Shown here: piece by piece, positions 1-8,686 of the stretch | Layout of the letters: each line of letters begins with the position of its first letter | How positions within the stretch are numbered: the stretch's first letter is position 1 | From: Paraconexibacter sp040581415 | Lineage (GTDB): Bacteria > Actinomycetota > Thermoleophilia > Solirubrobacterales > Solirubrobacteraceae | Direction: 5' to 3' | Assembly (NCBI RefSeq): GCF_040581415.1 | Contig: NZ_CP114014.1 | Span: 1,116,001-1,180,000 of the forward strand | DNA: 64,000 nt | Position numbers and translations under genes: made by a program | Notes under the pieces: model-generated | Told to the model about the DNA's origin: nothing | Seen by the model: only the letters and a program-made list of their open reading frames with translations | The model's database searches: none

Positions 1-506
1 CGGATCGTGTCCGGCGCCGCCTCGGACAGCCCCAGGTGGCGGACCTTGCCCGCGCTCACGAGCTCGCCCATCGCGCCGACCGTCTCCTCGATCGGGACGT
101 CCGGGTCCACCCGGTGCTGGTAGTAGAGGTCGATGTGGTCGACGCCCAGCCGCTTCAGCGAGCCCTCGACGGCCTCGCGGACGTACTCGGGCCGGCCGTT
201 GATCGCACGCTTCTTGGGGTCGTTCGGGTCACGCTGGATGCCGAACTTCGTGGCGAGGACGACGCTTTCGCGCCGATCGGCGATCGCCTCCCCGACGAGG
301 CGCTCGTTCGTGTGCGGCCCGTACATGTCGGAGGTGTCGAGGAAGACGACACCCAGGTCGAGCGCGCGGTGGATCGTCGCGATCGACCGCGCGTCGTCGC
401 GCGTGCCGTAGAAGTCGGACATGCCCATGCAGCCGAGGCCGAGGGCGGAGACCTGCAGGCCGCCGTCGTGGCGGCCGAGGGTGCGGGTGGGGACGGATGT
501 GCTCAT
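1..506 (-). CDS. Aldo/keto reductase (partial, cut by left edge)
   Basis: NAD(P)H-dependent aldo/keto reductase; only the N-terminal 168 codons are in the window and the C-terminus lies beyond position 1. Start is ATG at 506. All four residues of the family's catalytic tetrad are visible: Asp and Tyr in DTSDMYG, Lys in ATKFG and His in YQHRVDP. The fold is a cytosolic TIM barrel reducing carbonyl compounds. It is a clear paralogue of the complete gene at 8739-9731, sharing the ALGLG(T/C)MGM and HRVDPDVPIE blocks. It is divergent from the EamA gene with only 33 bp between starts. The exact substrate cannot be read from sequence. Confidence 0.93.
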   Translation of the reverse strand, partial: MSTSVPTRTLGRHDGGLQVSALGLGCMGMSDFYGTRDDARSIATIHRALDLGVVFLDTSDMYGPHTNERLVGEAIADRRESVVLATKFGIQRDPNDPKKRAINGRPEYVREAVEGSLKRLGVDHIDLYYQHRVDPDVPIEETVGAMGELVSAGKVRHLGLSEAAPDTI

Positions 507-512
507 CCCTCC

Positions 513-518
513 ACCATA
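513..518 (-). promoter_or_regulatory. -10 box of leaderless promoter for the partial aldo/keto reductase
   Basis: On the minus strand TATGGT lies exactly 6 nt before ATG 506, the spacing expected when transcription starts at the A of the start codon. The intervening GGAGGG could alternatively be read as a ribosome site but is too close. Inferred from spacing only. Confidence 0.4.
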
Positions 519-539
519 GGAACGCCATGATGCGGGCCG

Positions 540-1409
540 ATGCCTGCCCGTGTCCCCGCCTGGCTGATGGTCCTGGCCGCCGCGATCTCGATCCAGTTCG
601 GGGCGGCGATCGCGGCGACGCTGTTCGACGACATCGGCCCGGCCGGGGTGAGCCTCCTGCGCCTGGGCTTCGCGGCGCCGATCCTGCTGCTCGTCTGGCG
701 GCCGCGGGTGAAGGACTACGCGCGCGGCGATCTGCAGCTCGCCGCTGCGTTCGGGCTCGTGCTGGGCCTGATGAACCTGTTCTTCTACCTCGCGCTGGAC
801 CGCATCCCGCTCGGCATCGCGGTGACGATCGAGTTCGCCGGCCCGCTGGCGGTCGGCGTGTTCGGCTCGCGCCGGCGGGTCGACGTCGCCTTCGCTCTCC
901 TCGCCGCGCTCGGAATCGTGCTGCTGGCCTCCGCGGACGGGACCGAAGGTGAGGGCCTGGACCCGCTCGGCCTGTTCTTCGTCGGCATCGCCGCGGTCTG
1001 CTGGGCGGCGTACATCCTGCTCGCGCAGCGCGCCGGCCAGCGGTTCACGGGCGGCCGGGGCCTGGCGCTCGCCTCGGTGGTGGCCGCCGCCGTACCGCTC
1101 GTGCCCGGCCTGGTCGAAGGCGGCACCGACCTCATCGATCCGACCCTGCTCCTGGCCGGGCTGGGCATCGCGCTGATGAGCTCGGTGATCCCGTACTCGC
1201 TGGAGACCGAGTCGCTGAGGCGCCTGCCGGCGAGCGTCTTCGGCGTCCTGATGTCGCTCGAGCCGGCGATCGCCGCGATCGCCGGGTTCGCGATCCTGGG
1301 CCAGGCGCTCGGGATCCGCGAGTGCGTGGCGATCGGGTTCGTCGTCGCCGCCAGCATCGGCGTCACCCGCGGCGCCCGGCCGTCGTCCGCGGTCCCCGTC
1401 GACGGCTGA
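540..1409 (+). CDS. EamA/DMT-family exporter (RhtA-like)
   Basis: Integral membrane protein of 289 residues, the usual length for the drug/metabolite transporter family with two EamA repeats and about ten membrane segments. Hydrophobic helices run through almost the whole chain. The segment GIAVTIEFAGPLAVG (about residues 91-105) and the SSVIPYSLE(T/M)E...L motif near residue 215 match RhtA/YdcZ-like threonine/homoserine exporters, but the substrate is a guess. ATG 540 is used; ATG at 567 (MVLAAAIS) would remove nine residues and is possible because the divergent gene starts only 33 bp away. The next gene, pgsA, follows on the same strand after a short gap. Confidence 0.9.
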   Translation: MPARVPAWLMVLAAAISIQFGAAIAATLFDDIGPAGVSLLRLGFAAPILLLVWRPRVKDYARGDLQLAAAFGLVLGLMNLFFYLALDRIPLGIAVTIEFAGPLAVGVFGSRRRVDVAFALLAALGIVLLASADGTEGEGLDPLGLFFVGIAAVCWAAYILLAQRAGQRFTGGRGLALASVVAAAVPLVPGLVEGGTDLIDPTLLLAGLGIALMSSVIPYSLETESLRRLPASVFGVLMSLEPAIAAIAGFAILGQALGIRECVAIGFVVAASIGVTRGARPSSAVPVDG

Positions 1410-1449
1410 CGCCCTCGGGGTGCCGACCGCTCATACTTGCGGGCGCTCC

Positions 1450-2019
1450 GTGTTCACCCTGAACCTGCCCAACGCGCTGACGGTCTTCCGGATCCTGCTG
1501 GTCCCGGTCCTCGTCGTCGCGCTGCTCGACCAGACGCCGAATGGCGACCTCGTCGCCGCCGTCGTCTTCGCCGTGGCGTCGATGACCGACGCCGTCGACG
1601 GCTACATCGCCCGCGCCCGCAACTCGATCACGAACTTCGGGAAGCTGATGGATCCGATCGCGGACAAGCTGCTGATCCTCGCCGCGCTGATGGCGCTGGT
1701 CAGCCTGGACCGCGTCGCCGCGTGGGTGGCGACCGTGATCATCGCCCGCGAGTTCGCCGTCACGGCCACGCGCATGGTCGCCACGCAGCAGGGCGTCGTC
1801 ATCGCCGCGAACTGGTGGGGCAAGGTCAAGACGATGGTCCAGGTCGCCTGCGTCTTCTTCCTGATCGCGATCGACGGATCGCCGGCCTGGCTTGACGCCC
1901 TGGTCTACGGCACCGTCGCCATCACGATCGTCTCCGGCATCGACTACTTCTTCGGGCTGCGACGCCTCATGCGCGAAGCCGAGGAGCGACGCCACCACCC
2001 TGTCGGAGGAGAAGCATGA
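1450..2019 (+). CDS. pgsA: CDP-diacylglycerol--glycerol-3-phosphate 3-phosphatidyltransferase
   Basis: Makes phosphatidylglycerol phosphate from CDP-diacylglycerol and glycerol-3-phosphate at the inner face of the membrane, the committed step to phosphatidylglycerol and cardiolipin. The CDP-alcohol phosphotransferase signature is intact: DAVDGYIAR followed by GKLMDPIADK supplies the four metal-binding Asp residues. Several hydrophobic helices and a length of 189 residues fit PgsA. I chose GTG 1450 because the N-terminus LNLPNALTVFRI is the conserved family start; an in-frame upstream codon at 1420 would add ten unlike residues. Its stop overlaps the next gene's start (ATGA), so the two are translationally coupled. 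Confidence 0.92.
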   Translation: MFTLNLPNALTVFRILLVPVLVVALLDQTPNGDLVAAVVFAVASMTDAVDGYIARARNSITNFGKLMDPIADKLLILAALMALVSLDRVAAWVATVIIAREFAVTATRMVATQQGVVIAANWWGKVKTMVQVACVFFLIAIDGSPAWLDALVYGTVAITIVSGIDYFFGLRRLMREAEERRHHPVGGEA

Positions 2020-2426
2020 AACTTGCCGGCGCTCTCATCGCGTTCGCGTCGCTCGCGACCGTCATCGCGTTCATCGCTGCGCTCAGCGGCTCCAAGGACG
2101 ACCTCCCGGGGGACCTGCGCTCGTGCGTCAAGCGCGGCGACGCGGTGATCGTGCACGGGCAGGCGAACCTCGGTGCGGCGCGACAGGAGATCCGGGCGAA
2201 GTCGCTGACCAAGCTGCGCACGGCGCGGCGGGGGGACGACACGATCATCCTGATGGCGGGGCAGCGCTTCCGCCTGATGGTGCTCGCCAACGACACCTCG
2301 CCGACGCTGGCCGGCGATCTGCCCAAGCGGCTGTACGAGCACGCGGACGAGTTCCCGCTGGTCGCCATCGAGGTCGATCCGATCAAGGGCGTCCTCGGCG
2401 ACTGCATCGGCATCGTCGGGCTCTGA
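2016..2426 (+). CDS. Small secreted or membrane-anchored protein of unknown function
   Basis: I do not recognise this 136-residue protein. The first 22 residues form a hydrophobic N-terminal helix, so it is either secreted or held by a single membrane anchor with the remainder outside. The rest is soluble, with two Cys (in DLRSCVKRG and LGDCIG) that could form a disulfide. A strong GGAGGAG ribosome site precedes ATG 2016, which overlaps the pgsA stop by 4 bp, so expression is coupled to pgsA. It converges on the signalling gene at 2476 with a 49 bp gap. Confidence 0.7.
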   Translation: MKLAGALIAFASLATVIAFIAALSGSKDDLPGDLRSCVKRGDAVIVHGQANLGAARQEIRAKSLTKLRTARRGDDTIILMAGQRFRLMVLANDTSPTLAGDLPKRLYEHADEFPLVAIEVDPIKGVLGDCIGIVGL

Positions 2427-2475
2427 CCGCCGGGCCACCAGGCCACTGGCCGCCGCGCCGGCGACGACCGGGTTC

Positions 2476-4974
2476 CTACCGCAGCGCGACTGCGGCCACG
2501 GGGACGTCGTCCAGCTCGCCGGCCGCCCAGAGCTCGCCGAGCAGGTCGACCGCCGCCGGGTCGAACTGCCGCCCGCGCTGCCCGCGGACCTCGGCCCACG
2601 CGAGCTCGGGCGGCATGGGCGCGCGGTAGACCCGGGCTCGCGTCATCGCGTCCCAGGCGTCGGCCAGCGCCAGCAGGCGTGCGCCCGCCGGAACCCCGCC
2701 GGCCCGCAGCCCGTCCGGGTAGCCACGCCCGTCGTGCCGCTCGTGGTGGCCACGGACCCACGCCGCCTGCTCGGCGCCCAGCACCTCGCTGGCGATCTGC
2801 GCCCCGAGGTCGGCGTGGCGGCGCACGAGCGCCATCTCCGCCGCGCTGAGGCGCCCCCGCTTGAACAGCACGGCGTCGGGGACGCCGATCTTCCCGACGT
2901 CGTGCACGAGCGCCGCCTCGCGCAGCAGGGCCACCCGGGCGGGGGTCCAGCCCGCGACCTGCGCGAGGCGGACCGCCAGCTCGGCGACCCGCTCGGAGTG
3001 CAGCGTCGTCGACGGGTCCTTCGCGTCGATCGCCCGGGCCAGCGCCCGCACGCCCGAGAGCGCCTGGGACCGCGCGAGCCGGTCCGCCCGCTCGGCGGCG
3101 CTGAGCTCCTCCACGATCTCCGGCGTGTAGCGGAAGGCGACATTGCGACCGTGCGCCTTGGCCCAGTAGAGCGCCCCGTCGGCCAGCCGCAGCAGGCCCT
3201 CGGCGCTGGCCCCCAGCGCGAGGTCGCAGGTGCCGGCGGACGCGGTGATCGGCCCCAGGTCCCCGAAGTCGCCGTGGACGATCGAGCGGCGCATGCGGTC
3301 GGCGGCGGCGAACGCCCCGAGCCCGTCGACCTCCGGCATGATCACCGCCAGCTCGTCGCCGCCCACCCGGCCGACCGGCTCCCCGTGGCGCGCCGTCGCC
3401 CGGAGGCAGCGCGCGGCCTCGGCGAGGACGCGGTCGCCGGCCGCGTGGCCGTGCGCGTCGTTGACCGCCTTGAAGTGGTCGATGTCGAAGACCGCGACCG
3501 CCAGGGCACGGCCGTGGCGCTCGGCCCGCTCGACCTCCTCGTGCAGGCGCTCGTGGAACGCGCGGTGGTTCAGCAGGCCGGTGAGCGGGTCCGTGGTGGC
3601 CTGGGCGGTGAGCCGCTCACGGGACTGGGCGTTGGCGACCGCCAGCGACACGAGGCCGGCGAACCGCTCCACGCGCTCCTCGGTGTCGGCGGGCAGCGTC
3701 GTCCGGGACGTGGTCGCGACGATCACGGCACCCCAGACCTCGTCGGCGACGACGACGGGGGCGCCCACCCGCTGCAGGAACGGCAGCAGGCTCGGGGCCG
3801 GGACCTCGCGCTCGTCGTGGCGCGTCGTGCGTCCAACGCGGACCTGCGCCGCCAGGCCGCCCGGCTCGATCGGCATCACGGCGTTCGCCCGGCCGGGACG
3901 CGAGAGGCGGCCGAACTCGCCGTGCACCAGGACCGTGTGCTCGTCCCGGAAGTGCACGACGACCCCGAGGTCGAGGTCCAGGAGCTCCGCGATCTCGCGG
4001 GCGGCGAGCGCGAAGGTCGGCTCCGCCGCGATGTTCCGCGCCGCCGCCTCGGCGACGCGGCGCAGCGCCGCCTGCTCGTCGGCGAGCGCCCGCTTGGCCT
4101 GCTCGCTGCGGGCGAGCCGCAGGCCCGCACGGCGGCGCTCGCCGGTGATCGACGCGAGCAGCAGCGTGGTCAGCGCGGTCACCAGGATGAACCCCTGCGA
4201 GGTCAGCAGGCTGCTGGTGACCGTGTCCTGCACGAACGGCCCGTTGCCACGGGCCGCGTGTCCCACGGTCAGCGCGGACAGGATGAGCGCGACGCCCGCG
4301 GCGCCGCGCGGCCCCAGGCGCAGACCTGCCCAGATGAGGATCGGGAAGACGGCGTACACCTGCGTGTCGGGGGTGCCGAGGACGACGGTGCCGATGCCGG
4401 CCGCGGCGGCCGGCACGAGCAGCTCCTCCGTCCGGGACGCGTGCCCGCGCTCGCGCCGGACGAGGACGAGCGGTGCCGTGCAGAGCGCCCCGCAGACGTT
4501 GCCGAGCCACCACAGCCCCGCGGTGGGCAGCGCGTCGGCGGACGCGACGACACCGGTCAGCAACAGCCCGCCGACCCCGCCGAGCGCGCTGGCCGCCGCA
4601 CCCACGCAGACCGCACCCGCGAAGACGACGACGTCCTGCGGCGCCCCGAACCCGGTGTCCACGCGGCGGCGCCGCAGGATCGTCACGGCGATCAGCGGCT
4701 CGAGGACGTTGCCCGCGATGATCAGCGCGACCGCGAGCGCGGGGATCGGCCGGGAGCCGTTCGCCACGACACATCCGATGACGATCCCGGGCAGTGCCGC
4801 GGTGCCGAAGCGGATCGTGGCGACGAGCGCGATCGCCGTCGCGGGCCAGACCGGGCACGCGGTCCCGGAGACGACGGCTGCGTGGAACGCGAGCTGCGCG
4901 CCCGCGACGTAGAGCGCGGCGACGAGCAGCGTGAGACCGGCGAGACGGCCGGGAGACAGCTGGCGCGGCAGCAC
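2476..4974 (-). CDS. MASE1-GAF-GGDEF-HD-GYP signalling protein
   Basis: Predicted membrane-bound cyclic-di-GMP turnover protein of 832 residues. Order from the N-terminus: MASE1-type multi-helix membrane sensor (about 1-275), GAF domain (about 300-450), GGDEF diguanylate cyclase domain (about 465-625) and an HD-GYP-type phosphodiesterase domain (about 650-820). The cyclase signature reads RVGGDELAV, with Leu where Phe is usual. The HD domain keeps HDVGKIG and HHERHDGRGYPDG, the hallmarks of active c-di-GMP phosphodiesterases. Having both ends suggests a bifunctional or GTP-regulated phosphodiesterase. It stands alone, convergent with the gene before it. Confidence 0.92.
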   Translation of the reverse strand: MLPRQLSPGRLAGLTLLVAALYVAGAQLAFHAAVVSGTACPVWPATAIALVATIRFGTAALPGIVIGCVVANGSRPIPALAVALIIAGNVLEPLIAVTILRRRRVDTGFGAPQDVVVFAGAVCVGAAASALGGVGGLLLTGVVASADALPTAGLWWLGNVCGALCTAPLVLVRRERGHASRTEELLVPAAAAGIGTVVLGTPDTQVYAVFPILIWAGLRLGPRGAAGVALILSALTVGHAARGNGPFVQDTVTSSLLTSQGFILVTALTTLLLASITGERRRAGLRLARSEQAKRALADEQAALRRVAEAAARNIAAEPTFALAAREIAELLDLDLGVVVHFRDEHTVLVHGEFGRLSRPGRANAVMPIEPGGLAAQVRVGRTTRHDEREVPAPSLLPFLQRVGAPVVVADEVWGAVIVATTSRTTLPADTEERVERFAGLVSLAVANAQSRERLTAQATTDPLTGLLNHRAFHERLHEEVERAERHGRALAVAVFDIDHFKAVNDAHGHAAGDRVLAEAARCLRATARHGEPVGRVGGDELAVIMPEVDGLGAFAAADRMRRSIVHGDFGDLGPITASAGTCDLALGASAEGLLRLADGALYWAKAHGRNVAFRYTPEIVEELSAAERADRLARSQALSGVRALARAIDAKDPSTTLHSERVAELAVRLAQVAGWTPARVALLREAALVHDVGKIGVPDAVLFKRGRLSAAEMALVRRHADLGAQIASEVLGAEQAAWVRGHHERHDGRGYPDGLRAGGVPAGARLLALADAWDAMTRARVYRAPMPPELAWAEVRGQRGRQFDPAAVDLLGELWAAGELDDVPVAAVALR

Positions 4975-5051
4975 GACACGGTCGTCGGCCGGCGGGCTGC
5001 GTTCTTTAGCGGACCCGCTTGGGCCCGGTCACCCGCCGCGGGAGCGAGCGG

Positions 5052-6053
5052 TCAGCGAGGCCCGTCGAGGAACTCCCGCATCGTCGTGTGGCGCGGCAGG
5101 TGCGCCCCCGACTCGAGCTCCTCGCGGAGCTCGGAGAGCAGGCCGGTGCGCTCGGCGACGACGTTGTGCTGGTGGATGGTCTCGAGGTTCTCCTGGCGGG
5201 CCGACAGGAACACCTCGCCCGGGAGGTCCGCGTACCGCGCGAGGGCGCCGCGCAGCGCCTCGCGGACGCAGTCCTCGACGAACCGCGGTCGCGAGTGGGC
5301 CTTCTCGACGACCGTGCCCTCGTCGCTGCGCTTCATCAGCTCGTAGATCTCGGACGACATCGACTCCTCGACGATCGCCACCAGGTCGGTGGCGTCGACG
5401 TTCGCCTCGACGCCCTCCGGCAGCCCGATGTGCAGCGTGCCCAAACCGCGCTGGTTGTGGGTGGCGACCGGGACGGACTCGAAGATGCGCTCGATCTGGT
5501 CCTCGGTGAAGCCGTCGGCGGCGAGCCGCTCGTGCGCGCGTCCCTGCAGGACGCCCTGTGCGCACGGGCACGCCGTCATGCCGTGGGCGGTCACGCCCAC
5601 CATCCGGCGCGTGCCGGCCGCCGACGCGACCGCGACGCCGTACAGCGTGTAGATCTCCTGCGAGGTGATGCCGGACACCGGGGCGGGCTTGTGCTCGGGA
5701 TAGCGCGCCTCGATGGTCACCTCGGCGCGCTGGGCGTCCTGGCGTTCGCGCACGATCTCCGCGATGCGCTCGGCGAGGGACTCGGCGCGGAACGCGGACT
5801 CGCCCAGGATGACCTCACCGATGGCGTCGTTGACGACCTCCTCGAAGCGACTCATGTGCGCGCCCTTCTGCTGCGGACCGAGGTCGACGAAGCAGTTCAG
5901 CGTCGCGTAGAACAGCTGCTCGTCGCCGTGATCGTCCCGGATGCGGATGACCTTCTCGACGCCGGTGACGCCGACACGGGACAGGGAGACCTGGAGGCCC
6001 GGCAACGACGCCTGCACGTCGGGACCGGACAGGGCAGAGGAAGAAGGGTTCAT
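5052..6053 (-). CDS. folE2: GTP cyclohydrolase, FolE2/MptA family
   Basis: Type IB GTP cyclohydrolase of 333 residues: opens GTP to a dihydroneopterin product, the first step of folate/pterin synthesis. The family signature GMTACPCAQG, with metal-ligating Cys, is present around residues 165-175, along with ATHNQRGLG and the C-terminal VVEKAHSRPRFVED block. I used ATG 6053 (MNPSSSALSG); the frame stays open further upstream but that stretch has no family-like sequence. The zinc-independent FolE2 type often substitutes for FolE under metal limitation, though no Zur site was recognised. Divergent from the sigma factor gene across 280 bp. Confidence 0.93.
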   Translation of the reverse strand: MNPSSSALSGPDVQASLPGLQVSLSRVGVTGVEKVIRIRDDHGDEQLFYATLNCFVDLGPQQKGAHMSRFEEVVNDAIGEVILGESAFRAESLAERIAEIVRERQDAQRAEVTIEARYPEHKPAPVSGITSQEIYTLYGVAVASAAGTRRMVGVTAHGMTACPCAQGVLQGRAHERLAADGFTEDQIERIFESVPVATHNQRGLGTLHIGLPEGVEANVDATDLVAIVEESMSSEIYELMKRSDEGTVVEKAHSRPRFVEDCVREALRGALARYADLPGEVFLSARQENLETIHQHNVVAERTGLLSELREELESGAHLPRHTTMREFLDGPR

Positions 6054-6137
6054 GGGCTGGGCCGTTGAGGGTAGCGATGCCCGGTCCCGGCACGGTGACA
6101 GGGTGTCGAGCGGCGGCTCGTGGCTTCTGCGACTTGT

Positions 6138-6178
6138 GCTATCACTCCGGGATAGCTGATAGCCCCTCCGGAGATAGC
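6138..6178. promoter_or_regulatory. Cluster of GATAGC boxes in the folE2/sigma factor divergent region
   Basis: GATAGC occurs three times on the plus strand (6151, 6158, 6173) and once inverted (GCTATC, 6138-6143). The inverted and first direct copies form a 6-bp-arm dyad with a 7-nt spacer. Placement between two divergent genes suggests a binding site, but no regulator can be assigned. Confidence 0.35.
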
Positions 6179-6333
6179 CGAGAGGACGACACGGCTCAGC
6201 ACCTCGCGGGAACACCCGCGGCTCGCACGTCGCAGACGCGCACTCACAGCAGCACCGCAGGAACTGATGAGGGACATAGGAGGGTCGGGCCTGGTATGGG
6301 GCCGCCCACGAACTGCTTGAGTGAGGGACGGGG

Positions 6334-7476
6334 TTGAGGAAAGAAAGCACTGCACTGCTTGCTGATGAGGCGCCCATCTTCGAGATGGACGAACTCCGGC
6401 AGCTCATCGCCGACGGTCAGGAAAAGGGAGCCCTGACCATCGATCAGATCACCGCCGCTTTGGAAGAGGTGGAGGTCTCGAAGGAGCAGGTCAGCGAACT
6501 GCATGCGTACCTGGTCGACCAGGGCATCGAGATCGTGACGAAGGACGGCAAGCTCGCGACCAGCGAGAACGGGAAGATGGAGGCGGCCGCCGAGGCGCGC
6601 GCGTCCCAGCAGCCCGCGCCGAAGAAGCCGCAGATCGACCTCACGGTCGAGCCGTCGCTGGACTCGCTGCGGCTGTACCTGCGCTCGATCGGCAAGGTCA
6701 ACCTGCTGACGGCCGAGCTCGAGGTGTCGCTGGCCAAGCGCATCGAGCGCGGCGACATGGACGCGAAGCAGCAGATGGTCGAGGCCAACCTGCGCCTCGT
6801 CGTGTCGATCGCCAAGGGCTACCTCGGTCGTGGCCTGACGTTCCTGGACTTGATCCAGGAGGGTTCGCTGGGCCTCATCCGCGCGGTCGAGAAGTTCGAC
6901 TACCGCCGCGGGTACAAGTTCTCCACGTACGCCACGTGGTGGATCCGCCAGGCCGTCACCCGCGCCATCGCGGACAAGGGGCGGACGATCCGCATCCCGG
7001 TCCACATGGTGGAGAAGCTCAACAAGGTCGTGCACGTCGAGCGTCAGCTCGTGCAGTCGCTCGGCCGTGAGCCCACTCCGGAGGAGATCGCCCATGAGCT
7101 CGAGTGCACGGTGCGCGAGGTCCGCGACATCATGCGGATGAGCCAGCAGCCGATCTCGCTGGAGAAGCCGATCGGCGAGGAGGAGGAGTCCGAGCTGGGC
7201 GACTTCGTCGAGGACGCCAACGCGGTCTCTCCGTTCGAGCTCGCGTCGGACACGCTCCGCAAGGAGAACGTCCACCGCGCCCTCGCCACGCTCCCGCAGC
7301 GTGAGCGCGAGGTCATCGAGATGCGGTTCGGCCTCACCGGTGGCCGCCCCCGCACGCTCGAGGAGGTCGGTCGTGCGTTCAACGTGACGCGCGAGCGCAT
7401 CCGCCAGATCGAGAACCACACGCTCAAGAAGCTCGAGTCGCTGCCCGAAGCGCAGCGTCTCCGCGACGCGTCCTAG
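6334..7476 (+). CDS. rpoD: RNA polymerase principal sigma factor (RpoD/SigA)
   Basis: Group 1 sigma-70 directing RNA polymerase to housekeeping promoters; 380 residues. Visible regions: a short 1.1-like N-terminus (about 15-70), an acidic/Ala-rich linker, region 1.2 (DSLRLYLRSIGKV), region 2 with FDYRRGYKFSTYATWWIRQA, region 3, and region 4 with TRERIRQIE for -35 recognition. Start is TTG 6334, preceded by GAGGGACGG as ribosome site; no better ATG/GTG preserves the N-terminus, the first ATG being at residue 18. A strong terminator follows at 7512. Monocistronic. Confidence 0.95.
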   Translation: MRKESTALLADEAPIFEMDELRQLIADGQEKGALTIDQITAALEEVEVSKEQVSELHAYLVDQGIEIVTKDGKLATSENGKMEAAAEARASQQPAPKKPQIDLTVEPSLDSLRLYLRSIGKVNLLTAELEVSLAKRIERGDMDAKQQMVEANLRLVVSIAKGYLGRGLTFLDLIQEGSLGLIRAVEKFDYRRGYKFSTYATWWIRQAVTRAIADKGRTIRIPVHMVEKLNKVVHVERQLVQSLGREPTPEEIAHELECTVREVRDIMRMSQQPISLEKPIGEEEESELGDFVEDANAVSPFELASDTLRKENVHRALATLPQREREVIEMRFGLTGGRPRTLEEVGRAFNVTRERIRQIENHTLKKLESLPEAQRLRDAS

Positions 7477-7511
7477 ACGCGCCGCCTCTCCTTGAGGGAG
7501 GAGACGACATG

Positions 7512-7537
7512 AAGGGCCGGCCATGTGCCGGCCCTTT
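7512..7537 (+). terminator. Rho-independent terminator of the sigma factor gene
   Basis: A perfect 10-bp stem (AAGGGCCGGC at 7512-7521 with GCCGGCCCTT at 7527-7536), a 5-nt loop and following T residues lie 36 bp after the sigma factor stop codon. Confidence 0.88.
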
Positions 7538-7943
7538 GTCGTTGTGGGCGGTGCTGCCTGCCAGCGCGATCGGGACTGGAGCCGTGCCCCGGAGCCGTGG
7601 AAGGTTTCGGGCGTATTCCTCGCCGAATCCTCCGCGGAGACATGAACGCCTACCCATCCCCGGCGGTCCACCGGGCCGCGAGCCGTGCGATCCACCACTC
7701 GTCCCGCCCCGGCCAGCCGCCCGCCCCACGCCCGCACCCGAGACCTCCCAGCGCCCGCCGCCATCTGCAGCCCGCAGTTCGCAGCGCCGCCACGGCTGGG
7801 ACAGTCCTCGGCGTCAGCACCACCAGCACGCGAGCACCAGGTCCTCGGCGCCAGCGCCACCGACCCCCGACCACAACCGCCCTTCCCGCGCGAACGCGGG
7901 AGGTCCTGAACCGATCTCCCGCAGTCCTCGTATCTTCCGGTGC
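7538..7943. other. Intergenic stretch without a recognised gene
   Basis: About 400 bp between the sigma factor terminator and the peroxidase-like gene. The plus strand is C-rich and any reading frame is Pro/Arg/Ser low complexity without family resemblance. Apart from the -10 box at 7931 I see nothing in it. Confidence 0.5.
7931..7936 (+). promoter_or_regulatory. -10 box of leaderless promoter (peroxidase-like gene)
   Basis: TATCTT lies 7 nt before ATG 7944, and no ribosome site is present. This fits transcription starting at the start codon. Confidence 0.45.
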
Positions 7944-8525
7944 ATGCACCGCCTCCTCGCGCTCCTCGTCGTCGTCGCCCTGCTCGCCACCGCCGCGGTG
8001 CTCGTGTCGAGCGACGACGGCGGGACCACCCCTGCGGCCGCCGCCACCGGCAAGCGCCAGGTCCTGGTCGGCAAGGCCAAGAAGCTCACCGGCGGCGTCG
8101 TGTCGCTTTCGCGGTACCGGGGTCGGGTCGTGCTCGTCGTCAACACCGCCTCGCAGTGCGTCAACACACCGCAGTTCGGCCAGCTCGAGACGCTCTACAA
8201 CCGCAAGCGGGGCAAGGGCCTGCTGGTGCTCGGCTTCCCGTCCGGCGACTTCGGCGAGCAGGAGCTGACGGACGCCGGCGACATCGCCGCGTTCTGCAAG
8301 CGGAACTTCGGCGTCTCGTTCCCGATGTTCGCCAAGACGCACGTCACGGGCGCCCGGGCGCACCCGTTCTACAAGCGCCTGATCCGCGAGGCCGGCTCGC
8401 CGAACTGGAACTTCGGGAAGTACCTCATCGATCGCAAGGGCCACGTCGTCAAGCGCTTCGACGCCTACATGTCGCCGAGCGACCCGACGATCGTCAAGGC
8501 CATCGACCGGCAGCTGAAGCGGTAG
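7944..8525 (+). CDS. Exported glutathione-peroxidase-like thiol peroxidase
   Basis: Thioredoxin-fold peroxidase of the GPx/BtuE family, 193 residues, reducing hydroperoxides with a cysteine. Residues 1-21 are a hydrophobic signal/anchor (RLLALLVVVALLATAAV), so it likely works outside the membrane. The peroxidatic Cys72 sits in NTASQCVNTPQFGQLE, with Cys in place of selenocysteine. FPSGDFGEQE and PNWNFGKYLI are the other GPx blocks (Gln and Trp-Asn). Start ATG 7944 gives the signal peptide directly; a longer upstream frame is low-complexity. Electron donor is probably thioredoxin-like, since actinobacteria lack glutathione; this is inference. Confidence 0.9.
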   Translation: MHRLLALLVVVALLATAAVLVSSDDGGTTPAAAATGKRQVLVGKAKKLTGGVVSLSRYRGRVVLVVNTASQCVNTPQFGQLETLYNRKRGKGLLVLGFPSGDFGEQELTDAGDIAAFCKRNFGVSFPMFAKTHVTGARAHPFYKRLIREAGSPNWNFGKYLIDRKGHVVKRFDAYMSPSDPTIVKAIDRQLKR

Positions 8526-8597
8526 CCCGGCCAGGCCCCGCGCGCGCTCCTGCGGCACGCCGCCCCGCGCGCAGGATCGCTACACTCCGCGCCCCCC

Positions 8598-8679
8598 GGC
8601 GGGATTCCTGAGCGGTCAAAGGGGCGCGGCTGTAAACCGTGTGGCTCTGCCTTCGGAGGTTCGAATCCTCCTCCCGCCA
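8598..8679 (+). tRNA. tRNA-Tyr (anticodon GTA)
   Basis: Acceptor arms GGCGGGA (8598-8604) and TCCCGCC (8672-8678) pair fully. Anticodon stem CGCGG/CCGTG encloses the loop CTGTAAA, anticodon GTA. The T-arm GGAGG-TTCGAAT-CCTCC and an extended variable arm give a class II tRNA of 82 nt, as expected for Tyr. Discriminator is A; the CCA end is not encoded. Confidence 0.95.
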
Positions 8680-8686
8680 CCTGTAT

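Noticed and set aside
2734..5346. Very long open frame on the plus strand opposite the MASE1-GGDEF-HD gene
   Set aside because: Arg/Gly/Ala-rich translation with no family pattern; it is the antisense shadow of a clear multidomain gene in high-GC DNA.
6054..6333. Zur-type or riboswitch control of folE2
   Set aside because: No recognisable Zur palindrome or conserved riboswitch core was seen in this 280 bp.
7509..7943. Upstream extension of the peroxidase-like gene from 7509
   Set aside because: It would start inside the sigma factor terminator and adds a Pro/Arg-rich stretch before a good signal peptide starting at 7944.
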